A stretch of 64,000 bases of DNA from Spirobacillus cienkowskii (GCF_037081835.1 NZ_CP146516.1:1139501-1203500); one strand, 5' to 3'; shown: positions 53,130-62,359, counted from the stretch's first letter. Notes: a model not told the origin generated them from the sequence alone. Translations and numbers: made by a program.

Positions 53130-54731
53130 ATGGGATTAAAACGTGAAATTTCTACCTCAGGTATTCTTTTTGCCTCTGTCAGCGCCACAATTGGCTCTGG
53201 CTGGTTATTTGGATCGCTGTATGCGTCAAAAATGGCAGGTCCTGCTGCTGTTTTGGCATGGCTTATTGGGGCTGTGGCAATTATTATAATTGCTTTGTGT
53301 TTTTCTGAACTTTCAACGTTATTTCCTGTTCCTGGCGGCATGAGTGTTTTTCCGGCTTTTATGCATGGGCATTCTGTTTCTTTTTTATTGGGGTGGATTT
53401 CTTGGATTGCATTTATTGTCATAATACCTATAGAGGTAAGCGCAGTTATTCAATATGCAGCAAATTTTGTGCCCTTTCTCTTTCAGGATGAACGGTTGAC
53501 ATGGTCAGGGTATGTGGTGGCATTTTTTTTAACTGCTGTGCTGCTTTTTATCAATGTGACAAGCGCAAAAATAATGTCTAAAACAAGTTTTTACATCACA
53601 ATTTGGAAAATTTTAATCCCTTGTTTATTAATTGTATTATTTTTTTACAAGTCGCATAATTTTGAGAATCTCACAATTCATGGCTTTGCTCCTAATGGTC
53701 TGCAAGGACTATTTGCATCTTTATCGATAGGGGGAATTATCCTGTCGTATAATGGATTTCAACCCGGTGTTGCCTTAGCTGGAGAAACTAAAAATCCTCA
53801 AAAAAGTATTCCTATTGCAATTATAGGCTCGATGTTAATTTGTATGGTTATCTATTGTTTATTGCAATTGGCTTTTATTCTTGCATTGCCACCAGAATCC
53901 ATTGCGGATGGTTGGGATAAATTGAGTTTTACTGGTGAGGCAGGACCATTTGCAGGGTTGGCTGTTATTATTGGTCTTGCATGGTTTGGAATCATTCTTT
54001 ACTCAGATGCGCTGATTTCTCCATTTGGTAGCGGTATTATTTTTATGGCTGCATCGGCTCGAGCTTCTTATTGTATGAGTAAAAATGGGTATTTGCCAAA
54101 GTTTTTTCAGAATTTATCATCAAACAATCGTGTGCCAGTGCAAGGTCTGTTAATGAGCTTTGTCATTTCTTTGCTGTTATTTTTGTTTTTAGAAAATTGG
54201 AAAGAAATGGCGGCATTTTATTCAGCAGCAATTTGTTTGTGTAATGCCGTTATTCCTGTTACTTTATATACTTTGCGCTATCATTTTCCTAATTTATCTC
54301 GACCTTTTAAAATTTTTTCGTACAAATTCGTTTCGATGACTGCTTTTTATATTAGCAGTCTGATGTTGTTTTGGTGTGGATGGGATATTATTTGCAAATT
54401 AAGTTTTGTTATTGTGATTGGTTTTGTGGCTTTGGGAATCTATAAAGTTTTGGCTAAAGAAAAGTTTATTTTTAATTTAATAGGTTTTACGTGGCTTCTT
54501 TTTTATATGATTGCCATAGGAATAGTGAGTTATTTAGGAACCTATGGGAATGGAAGTGGCTTAATCCCATTTGGTTATGATTTTGTCTGTATTGCAATAA
54601 TTTGTCTTATTGCAATCAGATTGGCTTTGCGTTTTAGGTTGCCTAATAAAAAATCAGAAGAATTTATTCAAAAAGTATTGCATGATCTCAAACACGAACG
54701 GATAAAGAACAACACTCAGGAAGTGGCATAA
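53130..54731 (+). CDS. APC-superfamily amino acid permease, paralogue of the one at 8066
   Basis: The 533-residue permease has about 12 to 14 transmembrane helices. Its first helix reads GSGWLFGSLYASKMAGPAA, nearly the same as in the permease at 8066-9685, and helix 2 has FSELSTLFPVPGGMS. The loop NGFQPGVALAGETKNPQKSIP also matches its paralogue. The substrate is unknown. GCGAGG lies nine bases upstream of the ATG. Confidence 0.88.
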   Translation: MGLKREISTSGILFASVSATIGSGWLFGSLYASKMAGPAAVLAWLIGAVAIIIIALCFSELSTLFPVPGGMSVFPAFMHGHSVSFLLGWISWIAFIVIIPIEVSAVIQYAANFVPFLFQDERLTWSGYVVAFFLTAVLLFINVTSAKIMSKTSFYITIWKILIPCLLIVLFFYKSHNFENLTIHGFAPNGLQGLFASLSIGGIILSYNGFQPGVALAGETKNPQKSIPIAIIGSMLICMVIYCLLQLAFILALPPESIADGWDKLSFTGEAGPFAGLAVIIGLAWFGIILYSDALISPFGSGIIFMAASARASYCMSKNGYLPKFFQNLSSNNRVPVQGLLMSFVISLLLFLFLENWKEMAAFYSAAICLCNAVIPVTLYTLRYHFPNLSRPFKIFSYKFVSMTAFYISSLMLFWCGWDIICKLSFVIVIGFVALGIYKVLAKEKFIFNLIGFTWLLFYMIAIGIVSYLGTYGNGSGLIPFGYDFVCIAIICLIAIRLALRFRLPNKKSEEFIQKVLHDLKHERIKNNTQEVA

Positions 54732-54770
54732 TTTTCATTGTTAGCCAAATAATTTTCAGCAAAATCACGA

Positions 54771-54788
54771 CTATTCTTTTTAGAATAG
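54771..54788 (+). promoter_or_regulatory. short hairpin between permease and lipoprotein genes
   Basis: CTATTCT and AGAATAG pair around TTTT. There is no uridine tail on the plus strand; it may be a weak terminator or an RNA processing site. Confidence 0.3.
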
Positions 54789-54828
54789 CAGTTGTAGATA
54801 GAATTTAAATTATTTTAAAAGGCTAAGA

Positions 54829-56682
54829 ATGATTAATTATTTTTTTACTGCTAATTTTATTATTGTTATATTGTTAGTCACATCGTGTTCTTTCTTTCAT
54901 AAAGCAACGCTCACTGTCAATGTTGAAAATTCTGGTATGCCTGTCGAAAATTCTTTAGTGACTTTGTACTCGGTTGGAAAATATCGATCGGATCCATTTA
55001 AAATTACAGAAGTTGTAACACCTAAAAATGGTTTGGTGAAGTTACAATTGGATTTTTCAAAAATAGAAATTTTAAAAATTGTTGTGCAAAATCATAATAT
55101 AGAAACACTTTATTATCCTGAAATAAAATATTTAAATCCACCAAAATGGTGGCAAGATCATGATTTGGTTTTAAATATTAAACTTTCCTCTTGGAAATTA
55201 AAACATCAGGCAATAAATAATAAATTTATACAACAAGAAATGCCATTGATACCTATATTTGATTTTCCAGACATTCCTCTTACAGATTCCATTTCAATTG
55301 ATCAAATGGAGGCGACGCTGTTACCCGAGCAGTCAAAAGAAATTTTAAGTTTTTCATCAAAAATTCAAAGTAACTTTAATAAAAATCTTCATGAATATAA
55401 AAAATTTAACAACGAATCTTTTAAAACTATTGTGAATAATAAAAACGTTTTATTTGAAGAGGCGTTGAATATTGCAATCACGGCAAAAGGACTACCACTA
55501 GAAGGGGCTCATGTTTTTGCGGTTAAAAATGCTTCGCAGAGTATCATATATTTAGGAAGTTCTGATACAAAAGGAATGTTAAATGTCTCAATTCCAACAA
55601 ATCGAAGAGTCGATTCGTTTATTTTTAAAAAGCCATCCTATGTGACTGTATTAAAACCACTCAGTGCGGGCAGTGGAAAAAAATCTTTTTCAGTTGAAAT
55701 GCAAGAAGGAATAACAACAGAATTTTTGTTACAAAGTTTTGCTTATGGTATAGGTCGAGGCTTTGACAAAAGTAAATTATTAGCAAACGGTTTGAAACTT
55801 GATGTTTCCGGCTTATCTGGCTTTGTGGTGACGCAAAAACCAATTGATGAAAAAGTACAAATAGAAATCGAGCAGAACCTTGCATTGCCTCAAAAAATTG
55901 ATTCAAAAACATTAGTAAAAAGCTTAAGTCTTAACACAGTTAATAATAATATTCCGACTATTTATGTTTCTTCAATAACTCCCTATAAACCTGCTATTGG
56001 ACTTGTAGAACCAATTTTATCTGGAGAATTGCAAACTCATCAAAGTTGGCGAAGGCTAAGACGTGAGTTTTTTACTCGATTTATGAATGATTTTTCAATA
56101 CGTGGGATGATTTTTGATGACGTGTTAAAGATGGCAAACTCCATTGCACTTTCTCCGTATCAAATGGCAAAAACAGGATGGGCGCATACAACTTTTGCAT
56201 CCGAATTGGATGTATTAATGGAAATTAAGTATTTAGAGTCTGAAGAGGAAAACGATTTTACGTTAGCTGGTCTGATTTACGACAAATCCGGTAAAATTAT
56301 TTTTGAACAAAATATGCCAATTAAGAATGAGGCAGAATCAGAAAAAGTGGCTGCAAAAATGTATCAAAACTTGATTTCTAATTTGCCAATTGAAGGTCAT
56401 ATTATTAAAAAAGAAAATGATAACTTTACTTTAAATCTTGGCAAGCTTCAGTCTGTGATTGAAGGCGATCAATTTGTAGCATTTGGACAAAAACACTCTT
56501 ATGCACCTCCAGATAAACCCATTGCAATTTTACAAGTAAAATCGGTATCAGACAAAGAATCCATTATGACTCCCATAACCGGAAAAGAGATTTTACAAAC
56601 AACAGAAGTTGTCAGAGTGATACGCTATCCAGAAAAAATAATTCAAAAAGATTTTCAAACTCAAGTTGCACAAGTACAATAA
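54829..56682 (+). CDS. lipoprotein with two carboxypeptidase-regulatory-like domains
   Basis: I do not recognise a named family for this 617-residue protein. The signal peptide ends in the lipobox LLVTSC. Two beta-sandwich-like segments follow (TVNVENSGMPVENSLVTLYS and AITAKGLPLEGAHVFAV), like carboxypeptidase regulatory domains. The C-terminal 100 residues (FTLNLGKLQSVIEGDQFVAFG) look like the end of FlgT-type proteins. It is followed after 33 bp by the lipoprotein metallopeptidase gene and probably shares its transcript and location in the envelope. Confidence 0.6.
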   Translation: MINYFFTANFIIVILLVTSCSFFHKATLTVNVENSGMPVENSLVTLYSVGKYRSDPFKITEVVTPKNGLVKLQLDFSKIEILKIVVQNHNIETLYYPEIKYLNPPKWWQDHDLVLNIKLSSWKLKHQAINNKFIQQEMPLIPIFDFPDIPLTDSISIDQMEATLLPEQSKEILSFSSKIQSNFNKNLHEYKKFNNESFKTIVNNKNVLFEEALNIAITAKGLPLEGAHVFAVKNASQSIIYLGSSDTKGMLNVSIPTNRRVDSFIFKKPSYVTVLKPLSAGSGKKSFSVEMQEGITTEFLLQSFAYGIGRGFDKSKLLANGLKLDVSGLSGFVVTQKPIDEKVQIEIEQNLALPQKIDSKTLVKSLSLNTVNNNIPTIYVSSITPYKPAIGLVEPILSGELQTHQSWRRLRREFFTRFMNDFSIRGMIFDDVLKMANSIALSPYQMAKTGWAHTTFASELDVLMEIKYLESEEENDFTLAGLIYDKSGKIIFEQNMPIKNEAESEKVAAKMYQNLISNLPIEGHIIKKENDNFTLNLGKLQSVIEGDQFVAFGQKHSYAPPDKPIAILQVKSVSDKESIMTPITGKEILQTTEVVRVIRYPEKIIQKDFQTQVAQVQ

Positions 56683-56715
56683 TTTAGAACGACTTTAATT
56701 TTTCAGGAGTTTGAA

Positions 56716-57801
56716 TTGAAATCCATTTTTTTTATTTTTTTTCCATTGCTATTAAACGGTTGCTATTCTTTTGAACAGGGATATGGGCAACTTCGATTGT
56801 TATTAAAACAACAACCAATTGACGATGTGATTGCAAATAATTCTGAAACTCCCGATCGCCTCGAGAAATTAAAAATTGTGCCTTCAGTTCTTGAATATGC
56901 CAAACGTGAATTGGCATTAACTCCAGGCAAAAGTTATCAAAAATATATTGCGCTCAACTCATCATCTGTAACGTGGATTGTGCAGGCGGCCGAAAAACGT
57001 GAACTGAAATTGAAAACTTGGTGGTTTCCATTTATTGGTGAGCAACCTTATTTAGGTTTTTTTAGTCGTGAGAAAGCTCTCATTGAAAAACAAAACCTTG
57101 TGGAGCAAAATTTAGATACAATAGTTGGAGGCATCTCAGCATTTTCTTTGCTTGGTTATTTGCCCGATCCTTTGTATTCTTCAATGCTTGATCATTCTTC
57201 AATGGCGCAATTTATTGAAACTTTGATTCATGAATCTGTGCACAGAACGTTTTATTTACCAAACTATTATTCTTTTAATGAAAATCTTGCAGATTTTATT
57301 GCAAAAAAAGCGACAATTCAATTTCTTGAAGCACATCCTGAGTTAAAGTTAAATGTAGTAAATTATATTAAAGATTATCAAAAAAATCTTAAAGCACAAA
57401 AAAAGTTTCAAGAGTATCTCATTAAAGTTAAAATTGATTTGGCTAATTTTTATGAAGATTCTAAAAATAACCCTCAATTTAAAAATGAAGAATTATTTTT
57501 AGCAGAAAGGCAAAGAAAACTTAATAAAATTGCTACAGACTATAAAACATTTATGAATGGTATTGAGTTGGGTACTTATTATCAACACGCATTTATTAAA
57601 GATAAGATTAATAATGCATTGATTTTATCTTATTCAGTTTATGAATCTAAACAAGAGATCATTGAATCTGCATACATTTTAGCAAACTCTGATCTTAAGC
57701 AGTTGTTGAAAAATCTTGAGATTTGTCTTGCGAAGGTTCCAGAGGATGAACAGGCTTTGTGGACTGCTGTTGCAGGGTGTAATCCTTCCGACTCTGTTTA
57801 G
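56716..57801 (+). CDS. lipoprotein, putative aminopeptidase family (HESVH)
   Basis: The 361-residue protein has a lipoprotein signal (LLLNGC) and matches the putative aminopeptidase family (Aminopep, PF10023): ELALTPGKSYQKYIAL, TWWFPFIGEQPYLGFF, FSLLGYLPDPL, and the zinc motif HESVH with a following FNENLADF that supplies the third ligand. Activity is predicted for the family, not proven here. The start is TTG at 56716 with AGGAG seven bases upstream. The last 107 bp overlap the convergent MFS gene. Confidence 0.85.
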   Translation: MKSIFFIFFPLLLNGCYSFEQGYGQLRLLLKQQPIDDVIANNSETPDRLEKLKIVPSVLEYAKRELALTPGKSYQKYIALNSSSVTWIVQAAEKRELKLKTWWFPFIGEQPYLGFFSREKALIEKQNLVEQNLDTIVGGISAFSLLGYLPDPLYSSMLDHSSMAQFIETLIHESVHRTFYLPNYYSFNENLADFIAKKATIQFLEAHPELKLNVVNYIKDYQKNLKAQKKFQEYLIKVKIDLANFYEDSKNNPQFKNEELFLAERQRKLNKIATDYKTFMNGIELGTYYQHAFIKDKINNALILSYSVYESKQEIIESAYILANSDLKQLLKNLEICLAKVPEDEQALWTAVAGCNPSDSV

Positions 57802-58990
57802 AATTTAAATAAAAAATTAAAATTGTTACAGATAAAATAAGAGTAAATCCTACTAAAATATAAGACAAATAATAGGGTAACAGTTCGTTTGTGATATAAC
57901 CTGTAAGGGGTCCTGCAAGCATACCAACAGAATAAATAAAATTAAAAAAACCGTAAGCAGTGTGGTACAAGCCTCTCATTTCTGATTTATCAAGCTCATC
58001 AGCAAATGCCGACAGCACAGGACTTACACAAAGAGCCGAAGTTATTCCAAGAACTGCCATTAAAATAAAATATCCATTTATGGATTGCGCAACTGACATC
58101 AATATAAAAACAATGCCACTTAAAAATAACCCAAAAAGTATAGTGGGTAACTTTTTGTAATGTTCTGAGATTTTAGCTGCGAGAGGAGAAAATAATCCTA
58201 ATGCTAAAACTTGTGTTCCAAATAATAATCCAATTGTTTCACTGCTTGCATGAAGATTTCGAGCGACAAATAAGGATAAATTGGGTTCTAAAAAAGAGAG
58301 CATAAAAGATTCTAATAAAACAATAATAGTCAGTGCTTTTAAAATATGAGAATTTAAACATAACTTAAAAAATCTAAAATTTTTATATTTTCTTGTATCG
58401 TAAATAATAGAAGTTATTGGTTGCAGTGTTAAAATAAAGAGAATGCTCACTAAACCAAATAGTATGACTCCTAAAAAAGGAAGATACAGTCCTCCAAGTT
58501 CGTAAAGAAAACCAGCAAAAGGCGCTCCGAGCAAATGTCCAACAGAAACTCCCACCATTGATGTTGCAAGAGCCGTTGAGCGATGCTGAGGTTTTACGTT
58601 TTCGGCAATTAAACTTAAACCTGATGTCCACGTTATTGCTGCTGAAGCTCCTTGGAGAAATCTTGAAAAAAGTAACAACTCATAATTATAACAAATTGGA
58701 AACAACAAAGTTGACATGACTAAAACGATACTACCAAGAAGTAATGTATTTTTGTTACTAAAAATATTAGTGATATAACTTAAAAATGGAACAAAAGTTA
58801 ACAAGCCAATTGCATATGAAGCTACAAAAAAACTAATTTGAGAGTTGTTGAGCATTAAAATTTTATCAGAAAAAATGGGGAGTAAAGGAATAATAATACC
58901 ATAACTCATTGAATCTACAAACATGGCAAATGCCACTGTAAAAACAAGAATGACATTATGATTTCTTATTTTTTTTAATGTCGTAAACAT
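57695..58990 (-). CDS. MFS transporter (exporter-like)
   Basis: The 431-residue inner-membrane transporter has 12 hydrophobic helices and begins FAMFVDSMSYGIIIPLLPIF, typical of drug:H+ antiporter families. The cytoplasmic tail of about 25 residues (QQQSTKPVHPLEPSQDK) is encoded in the region overlapping the metallopeptidase gene. A -10-like TATAAT and a palindromic site lie about 80-110 bp upstream, and a 21-residue peptide gene precedes those. The substrate is unknown; export of the peptide or regulation by it is only a hypothesis. Confidence 0.87.
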   Translation of the reverse strand: MFTTLKKIRNHNVILVFTVAFAMFVDSMSYGIIIPLLPIFSDKILMLNNSQISFFVASYAIGLLTFVPFLSYITNIFSNKNTLLLGSIVLVMSTLLFPICYNYELLLFSRFLQGASAAITWTSGLSLIAENVKPQHRSTALATSMVGVSVGHLLGAPFAGFLYELGGLYLPFLGVILFGLVSILFILTLQPITSIIYDTRKYKNFRFFKLCLNSHILKALTIIVLLESFMLSFLEPNLSLFVARNLHASSETIGLLFGTQVLALGLFSPLAAKISEHYKKLPTILFGLFLSGIVFILMSVAQSINGYFILMAVLGITSALCVSPVLSAFADELDKSEMRGLYHTAYGFFNFIYSVGMLAGPLTGYITNELLPYYLSYILVGFTLILSVTILIFYLNSKQSRKDYTLQQQSTKPVHPLEPSQDKSQDFSTTA

Positions 58991-59064
58991 AATAAACCTA
59001 TTCGTTATATAAATTTTTTTGATTTAATTTGAATAAATATATTTAAAATTATTATAAAAACTAA

Positions 59065-59097
59065 ATTATACAGCTTGTCCATATCTAAATGGACAAG
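59065..59097 (-). promoter_or_regulatory. -10 element with adjacent palindromic operator upstream of the MFS gene
   Basis: On the minus strand a perfect TATAAT (59065-59070) is preceded by CTTGTCCAT-TTAGAT-ATGGACAAG (59074-59097), a perfect 9-bp inverted repeat with a six-base centre. The -35 region under the palindrome is poor, which suggests a regulator-dependent promoter. The same repeat could fold as an RNA hairpin just after the small peptide stop codon. Confidence 0.5.
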
Positions 59098-59163
59098 TTA
59101 TTGAATTATAACCGGTCCAGGGTTAGCAGGTAGCAAGCTTGTGCCGTTAAAAATAAACTTCAT
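59098..59163 (-). CDS. 21-residue peptide gene upstream of the MFS transporter
   Basis: A 22-codon frame encodes a peptide that starts MKFIFNGTSLL and continues PANPGPVIIQ. It has GAGG six bases before the ATG. Further upstream is a sigma-70-like promoter TTGCAA-N17-TATATT (59195-59223). Directly after the stop lies the palindrome of the MFS promoter. The peptide is hydrophobic with a Pro/Gly-rich centre and has no charged residue after Lys2. It could be a leader peptide controlling the MFS gene, an exported signal peptide, or a chance frame. It is too short for composition to decide. Confidence 0.45.
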   Translation of the reverse strand: MKFIFNGTSLLPANPGPVIIQ

Positions 59164-59449
59164 CAAAAACCTCGCACAAGTTATCTTATTATATAATATA
59201 TCATAATTATTAAATAATTGCAAATACAGATTGTAAATAGAAAATTAATCCAATAAAATTAATATATTATTTGATATTAAAGAGACTCATTTCTGACAAA
59301 TTGTTTTCGGTAGACTTCTTGTTATTTTTAAGAAAATTAGTAATTATTATATATAACTTTAAAATTTTATGTGAAAAATGAGTTATTTTAAAAAACTAAG
59401 TAATTTAAGAGTGTTAGTGACTGCGACAAATTTTTTATAGGAGCAATTC
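59164..59449. other. AT-rich intergenic region upstream of leucine dehydrogenase
   Basis: The region holds the promoter of the 21-residue peptide gene (TTGCAA at 59218-59223 and TATATT at 59195-59200 on the minus strand) and, near 59440, the ribosome site of the leucine dehydrogenase gene. I see no other gene, repeat or RNA. Confidence 0.5.
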
Positions 59450-60547
59450 ATGAAGCTGTTTTCATCACTTGAATCGATGGGTCATGAACAGATCGTTTTT
59501 TGCCATGATCCCACGGCAGGGTTAAAAGCTGTGATTGCGATTCATGATACAACTCTCGGTCCTGCGTTAGGGGGAACCCGTTTGTTACCTTATGAAGACG
59601 AAGAAGCCGCATTATTAGATGTCTTGCGACTGAGTCGTGGTATGACCTATAAAGCGGCGTGTGCAGGACTTTTTTTAGGTGGTGGCAAGGCGGTTATTAT
59701 TGCAGATCCAAAAAATAAAACGGAGATTATGTTTCGCAGTTATGGTCGTTTTGTGCAGTCTTTGGGAGGTCGTTACATTACTGCAGAAGATATGAATACA
59801 AATGTCGTAAACATGGATCAAGTGCGTTTAGAAACAAGATTTGTCACTGGTGTGTCTTCCAATCTTGGTGGGAGTGGTGATCCTAGCATTATGACAGCAA
59901 AAGGAACCGTTCATGGCATTTGTGCTGCTGTCAAATATCGATTAAAAAAAGAGTCACTGAAAGGAATTCGAGTTTCGATTCAAGGAATTGGTTCAGTTGG
60001 TAAACATGTGTGCCGTATGCTTCACGAAAAGGGCGCAAAAATTTTTGTGACTGATATTGATCAGAATCGCTTAAAAGAAGTTCAAAATTTATATGGTGCA
60101 ACAATAGTGTCTGAACAAGATTTTTACCAACTCGATGTTGATATCTATGCGCCGTGTGCCAGGGGAGCAACATTAAACGACTCTCATATTCAAGCATTAA
60201 AAGCTAAAGTGATTGCAGGATGTGCGAATAATCAACTTGAAGACGAAGAAAAGCATTCAAAAATGTTAAAAGATTTAAATATATTGTATGCTCCAGATTA
60301 TGTGATCAATGCAGGGGGGCTTATTAATGTAGCCAATGAAATTACAGGATACAGCACCGAAAAAGTCGAAATAGAAATTGCAAGAATCGCAGAAACTTTA
60401 CAAACGATTTTTATTCAATCCGATAAACAAAATGTATCAACTCATGAGGCAGCAAAACGGTTTGCAGAAAATCGAATTCACGAAGCGGCTAAGCTTAAAA
60501 TTTTAACACAATTTTCAAACTCTGCCATTGGAAATTTAAAGAAGTAA
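59450..60547 (+). CDS. ldh: leucine (branched-chain amino acid) dehydrogenase
   Basis: This enzyme oxidatively deaminates leucine, valine and isoleucine with NAD. The 365-residue protein matches the Leu/Phe/Val group of the Glu dehydrogenase superfamily: VIAIHDTTLGPALGGTRLLPY, MTYKAACAGLFLGGGKAVI with the substrate and catalytic lysines, RYITAEDMNTN, and the Rossmann motif GIGSVG. TAGGAG precedes the ATG by seven bases. It is followed in the same direction by an EVE protein and a thiolase, which suits degradation of branched-chain amino acids to acetyl-CoA units. Confidence 0.9.
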   Translation: MKLFSSLESMGHEQIVFCHDPTAGLKAVIAIHDTTLGPALGGTRLLPYEDEEAALLDVLRLSRGMTYKAACAGLFLGGGKAVIIADPKNKTEIMFRSYGRFVQSLGGRYITAEDMNTNVVNMDQVRLETRFVTGVSSNLGGSGDPSIMTAKGTVHGICAAVKYRLKKESLKGIRVSIQGIGSVGKHVCRMLHEKGAKIFVTDIDQNRLKEVQNLYGATIVSEQDFYQLDVDIYAPCARGATLNDSHIQALKAKVIAGCANNQLEDEEKHSKMLKDLNILYAPDYVINAGGLINVANEITGYSTEKVEIEIARIAETLQTIFIQSDKQNVSTHEAAKRFAENRIHEAAKLKILTQFSNSAIGNLKK

Positions 60548-60558
60548 AAAAATAAATA

Positions 60559-61056
60559 ATGAAAAAGACATTAATTAATGATTTGAGTGCAAAATACTGG
60601 TTGATGAAATCGGAACCCGATGTTTTTTCTATTTTTGATCTTGAACAAAGATCTGGGCAACAAGAATTTTGGGATGGAGTTCGTAATTACCAAGCACGTA
60701 ATTTTATGAAAGATCAAATGAAGGTTGGGGATAAAATTCTTTTTTATCACTCAAATTCGAATCCCTCTGGTGTAGCAGGAATTGCCGAGATTGTTGAAGA
60801 GGCAAAGCCAGATATGTCAGCCCTCGATCCAAAGTCAAAATATTTTGATCCTAAAGCAACAAAAGACAATCCTCGCTGGTTTGCAGTGACCGTTGGTAAG
60901 CCTAAAAAGTTTTCACGAATTGTTGCACTCGCTGAATTAAGAGAAAATCCAATCTTAAAAGAGATGATTTTGTTGAAAAAAGGTCAAAGACTCTCTATTT
61001 TACCAGTCTCCCAAAAAGAATACGAAGCAATTTTGCTTATGGCTGGTTACAAATAA
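60559..61056 (+). CDS. EVE domain protein
   Basis: The 165-residue protein is a single EVE domain, a relative of PUA and YTH domains thought to bind modified bases. It shows KYWLMKSEPDVFSIFDL, WDGVRNYQARNFMKDQMKVGD, FYHSNSNPSGVAGIAEIV and the late RLSILPVS segment. The first 11 residues before KYWLMKSEP are variable and an internal start is possible. It lies 11 bp after leucine dehydrogenase, in a likely operon, although its function need not relate. Confidence 0.88.
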   Translation: MKKTLINDLSAKYWLMKSEPDVFSIFDLEQRSGQQEFWDGVRNYQARNFMKDQMKVGDKILFYHSNSNPSGVAGIAEIVEEAKPDMSALDPKSKYFDPKATKDNPRWFAVTVGKPKKFSRIVALAELRENPILKEMILLKKGQRLSILPVSQKEYEAILLMAGYK

Positions 61057-61076
61057 GAAACAAAAGGAGCGGGTTT

Positions 61077-62261
61077 ATGTCTCATGCGTATATTGTTGCT
61101 GCAAAAAGAACTCCTATTGGTCGTTTTCAGGGTGTTTTTAAAAATATGAGTGCACCTCGATTGGGGGCTGTGGTTGTAAAAAATATATTGGAGTCAACTG
61201 GTTTGAACGCATCACAGGTTGAAGAAATCATGATGGGAGAAGTGTTAACTGCAGGTGTTGGACAAGCTCCTGCACGGCAAACAGCGCTTTATGCAGGTTT
61301 GCCACAATCAGTTCGTGCAGTAACAATTGGCAAAGTTTGTGGCAGCGGCATGCAGTCTATTATTCTTGCTGCACAGTCTGTGATGCTTGGTGACTCTCAT
61401 TGTGTGATTGCAGGAGGGCAAGAAAATATGACTCTTGCGCCCTATCTATTACCGATGGCACGAGATGGCATGCGAATGGGGCATAAAGAACTGTTGGATT
61501 CTATGATTTATGATGGTTTGTGGGATCCTTATGATCACGTTCATATGGGAAATTGTGCAGAAGCCTGTGTTCAAGAACATCACTTTACACGGCAACAACA
61601 GGATGAGTTTGCAATTCAAAGTTATCTAAAAGCGCAAAATGCAACAACGTCAGGTTTGTTTAAAAATGAAATTGTGCCTGTTAACGTTGAGCAAGGAAAA
61701 TCAACTGTTCTAATTGATAAAGATGAAGAACCTTTTGCCTCTGATTTAAATAAAGTTGCAAATTTAAAACCAGCATTTGATAAAAACGGATCAATAACGG
61801 CTGCGAATTCATCTAAAATTAATGATGGAGCTGCCGCATTATTGGTGGTTTCTGAGTCTTTCATGAAGCAAAATAATTTAAAACCTCTTGCAAAAATTAT
61901 CAGTTGGTCAGGACACGCGCACGAACCAAAATGGTTTACAACAGCACCTGTTGCAGCAATGGAAAATGCTTTAAAAAAAGCAAATTTAACAATGAAAGAG
62001 ATAGATTTGTATGAAATCAATGAAGCATTTGCTGTGGTGGCTTTGTATGCAATAAAAAAACTTTCATTGCCCCCAGAAAAAGTGAACATTCATGGTGGAG
62101 CATGCGCATTAGGACATCCTATAGGTGCAAGTGGGGCACGCATTGTGACAACATTGTTGAATGCATTGCAGCAACAACAAAAAAAATTGGGTATGGCCAG
62201 TTTATGTATTGGTGGTGGAGAAGGGCTTGCTATAATTATTGAAAATTGTAGCAAAGGTTAA
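61077..62261 (+). CDS. acetyl-CoA C-acetyltransferase (thiolase)
   Basis: The 394-residue thiolase condenses or cleaves acetoacetyl-CoA. The nucleophile Cys88 is in KVCGSGMQS, the NEAF segment follows near residue 318, and the C-terminal GGACALGHPIGASGARI carries the catalytic His, with the second Cys expected in SLCIGGGEG. It is of the biosynthetic/AtoB type by length and motifs. AAAGGAG lies seven bases before the ATG. It is the last gene of the leucine dehydrogenase, EVE, thiolase run. Confidence 0.92.
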   Translation: MSHAYIVAAKRTPIGRFQGVFKNMSAPRLGAVVVKNILESTGLNASQVEEIMMGEVLTAGVGQAPARQTALYAGLPQSVRAVTIGKVCGSGMQSIILAAQSVMLGDSHCVIAGGQENMTLAPYLLPMARDGMRMGHKELLDSMIYDGLWDPYDHVHMGNCAEACVQEHHFTRQQQDEFAIQSYLKAQNATTSGLFKNEIVPVNVEQGKSTVLIDKDEEPFASDLNKVANLKPAFDKNGSITAANSSKINDGAAALLVVSESFMKQNNLKPLAKIISWSGHAHEPKWFTTAPVAAMENALKKANLTMKEIDLYEINEAFAVVALYAIKKLSLPPEKVNIHGGACALGHPIGASGARIVTTLLNALQQQQKKLGMASLCIGGGEGLAIIIENCSKG

Positions 62262-62359
62262 ATTATTAAAATACATCATAATTCTGTCGTTGAGAAACTT
62301 TTTAAGTGCTTATAAGATTAGAATATAAATTTAAAACTTTAAATTTTTAGGATAGCGTT

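Noticed and set aside
60751-60770. A tRNA T-loop-like string (TTCGAATCC)
   Set aside because: It lies inside the EVE coding sequence with no matching acceptor or anticodon stems around it.
61622-62089. A 155-codon minus-strand frame inside the thiolase gene
   Set aside because: The plus-strand thiolase is intact with all catalytic motifs; the antisense frame has no recognisable content.
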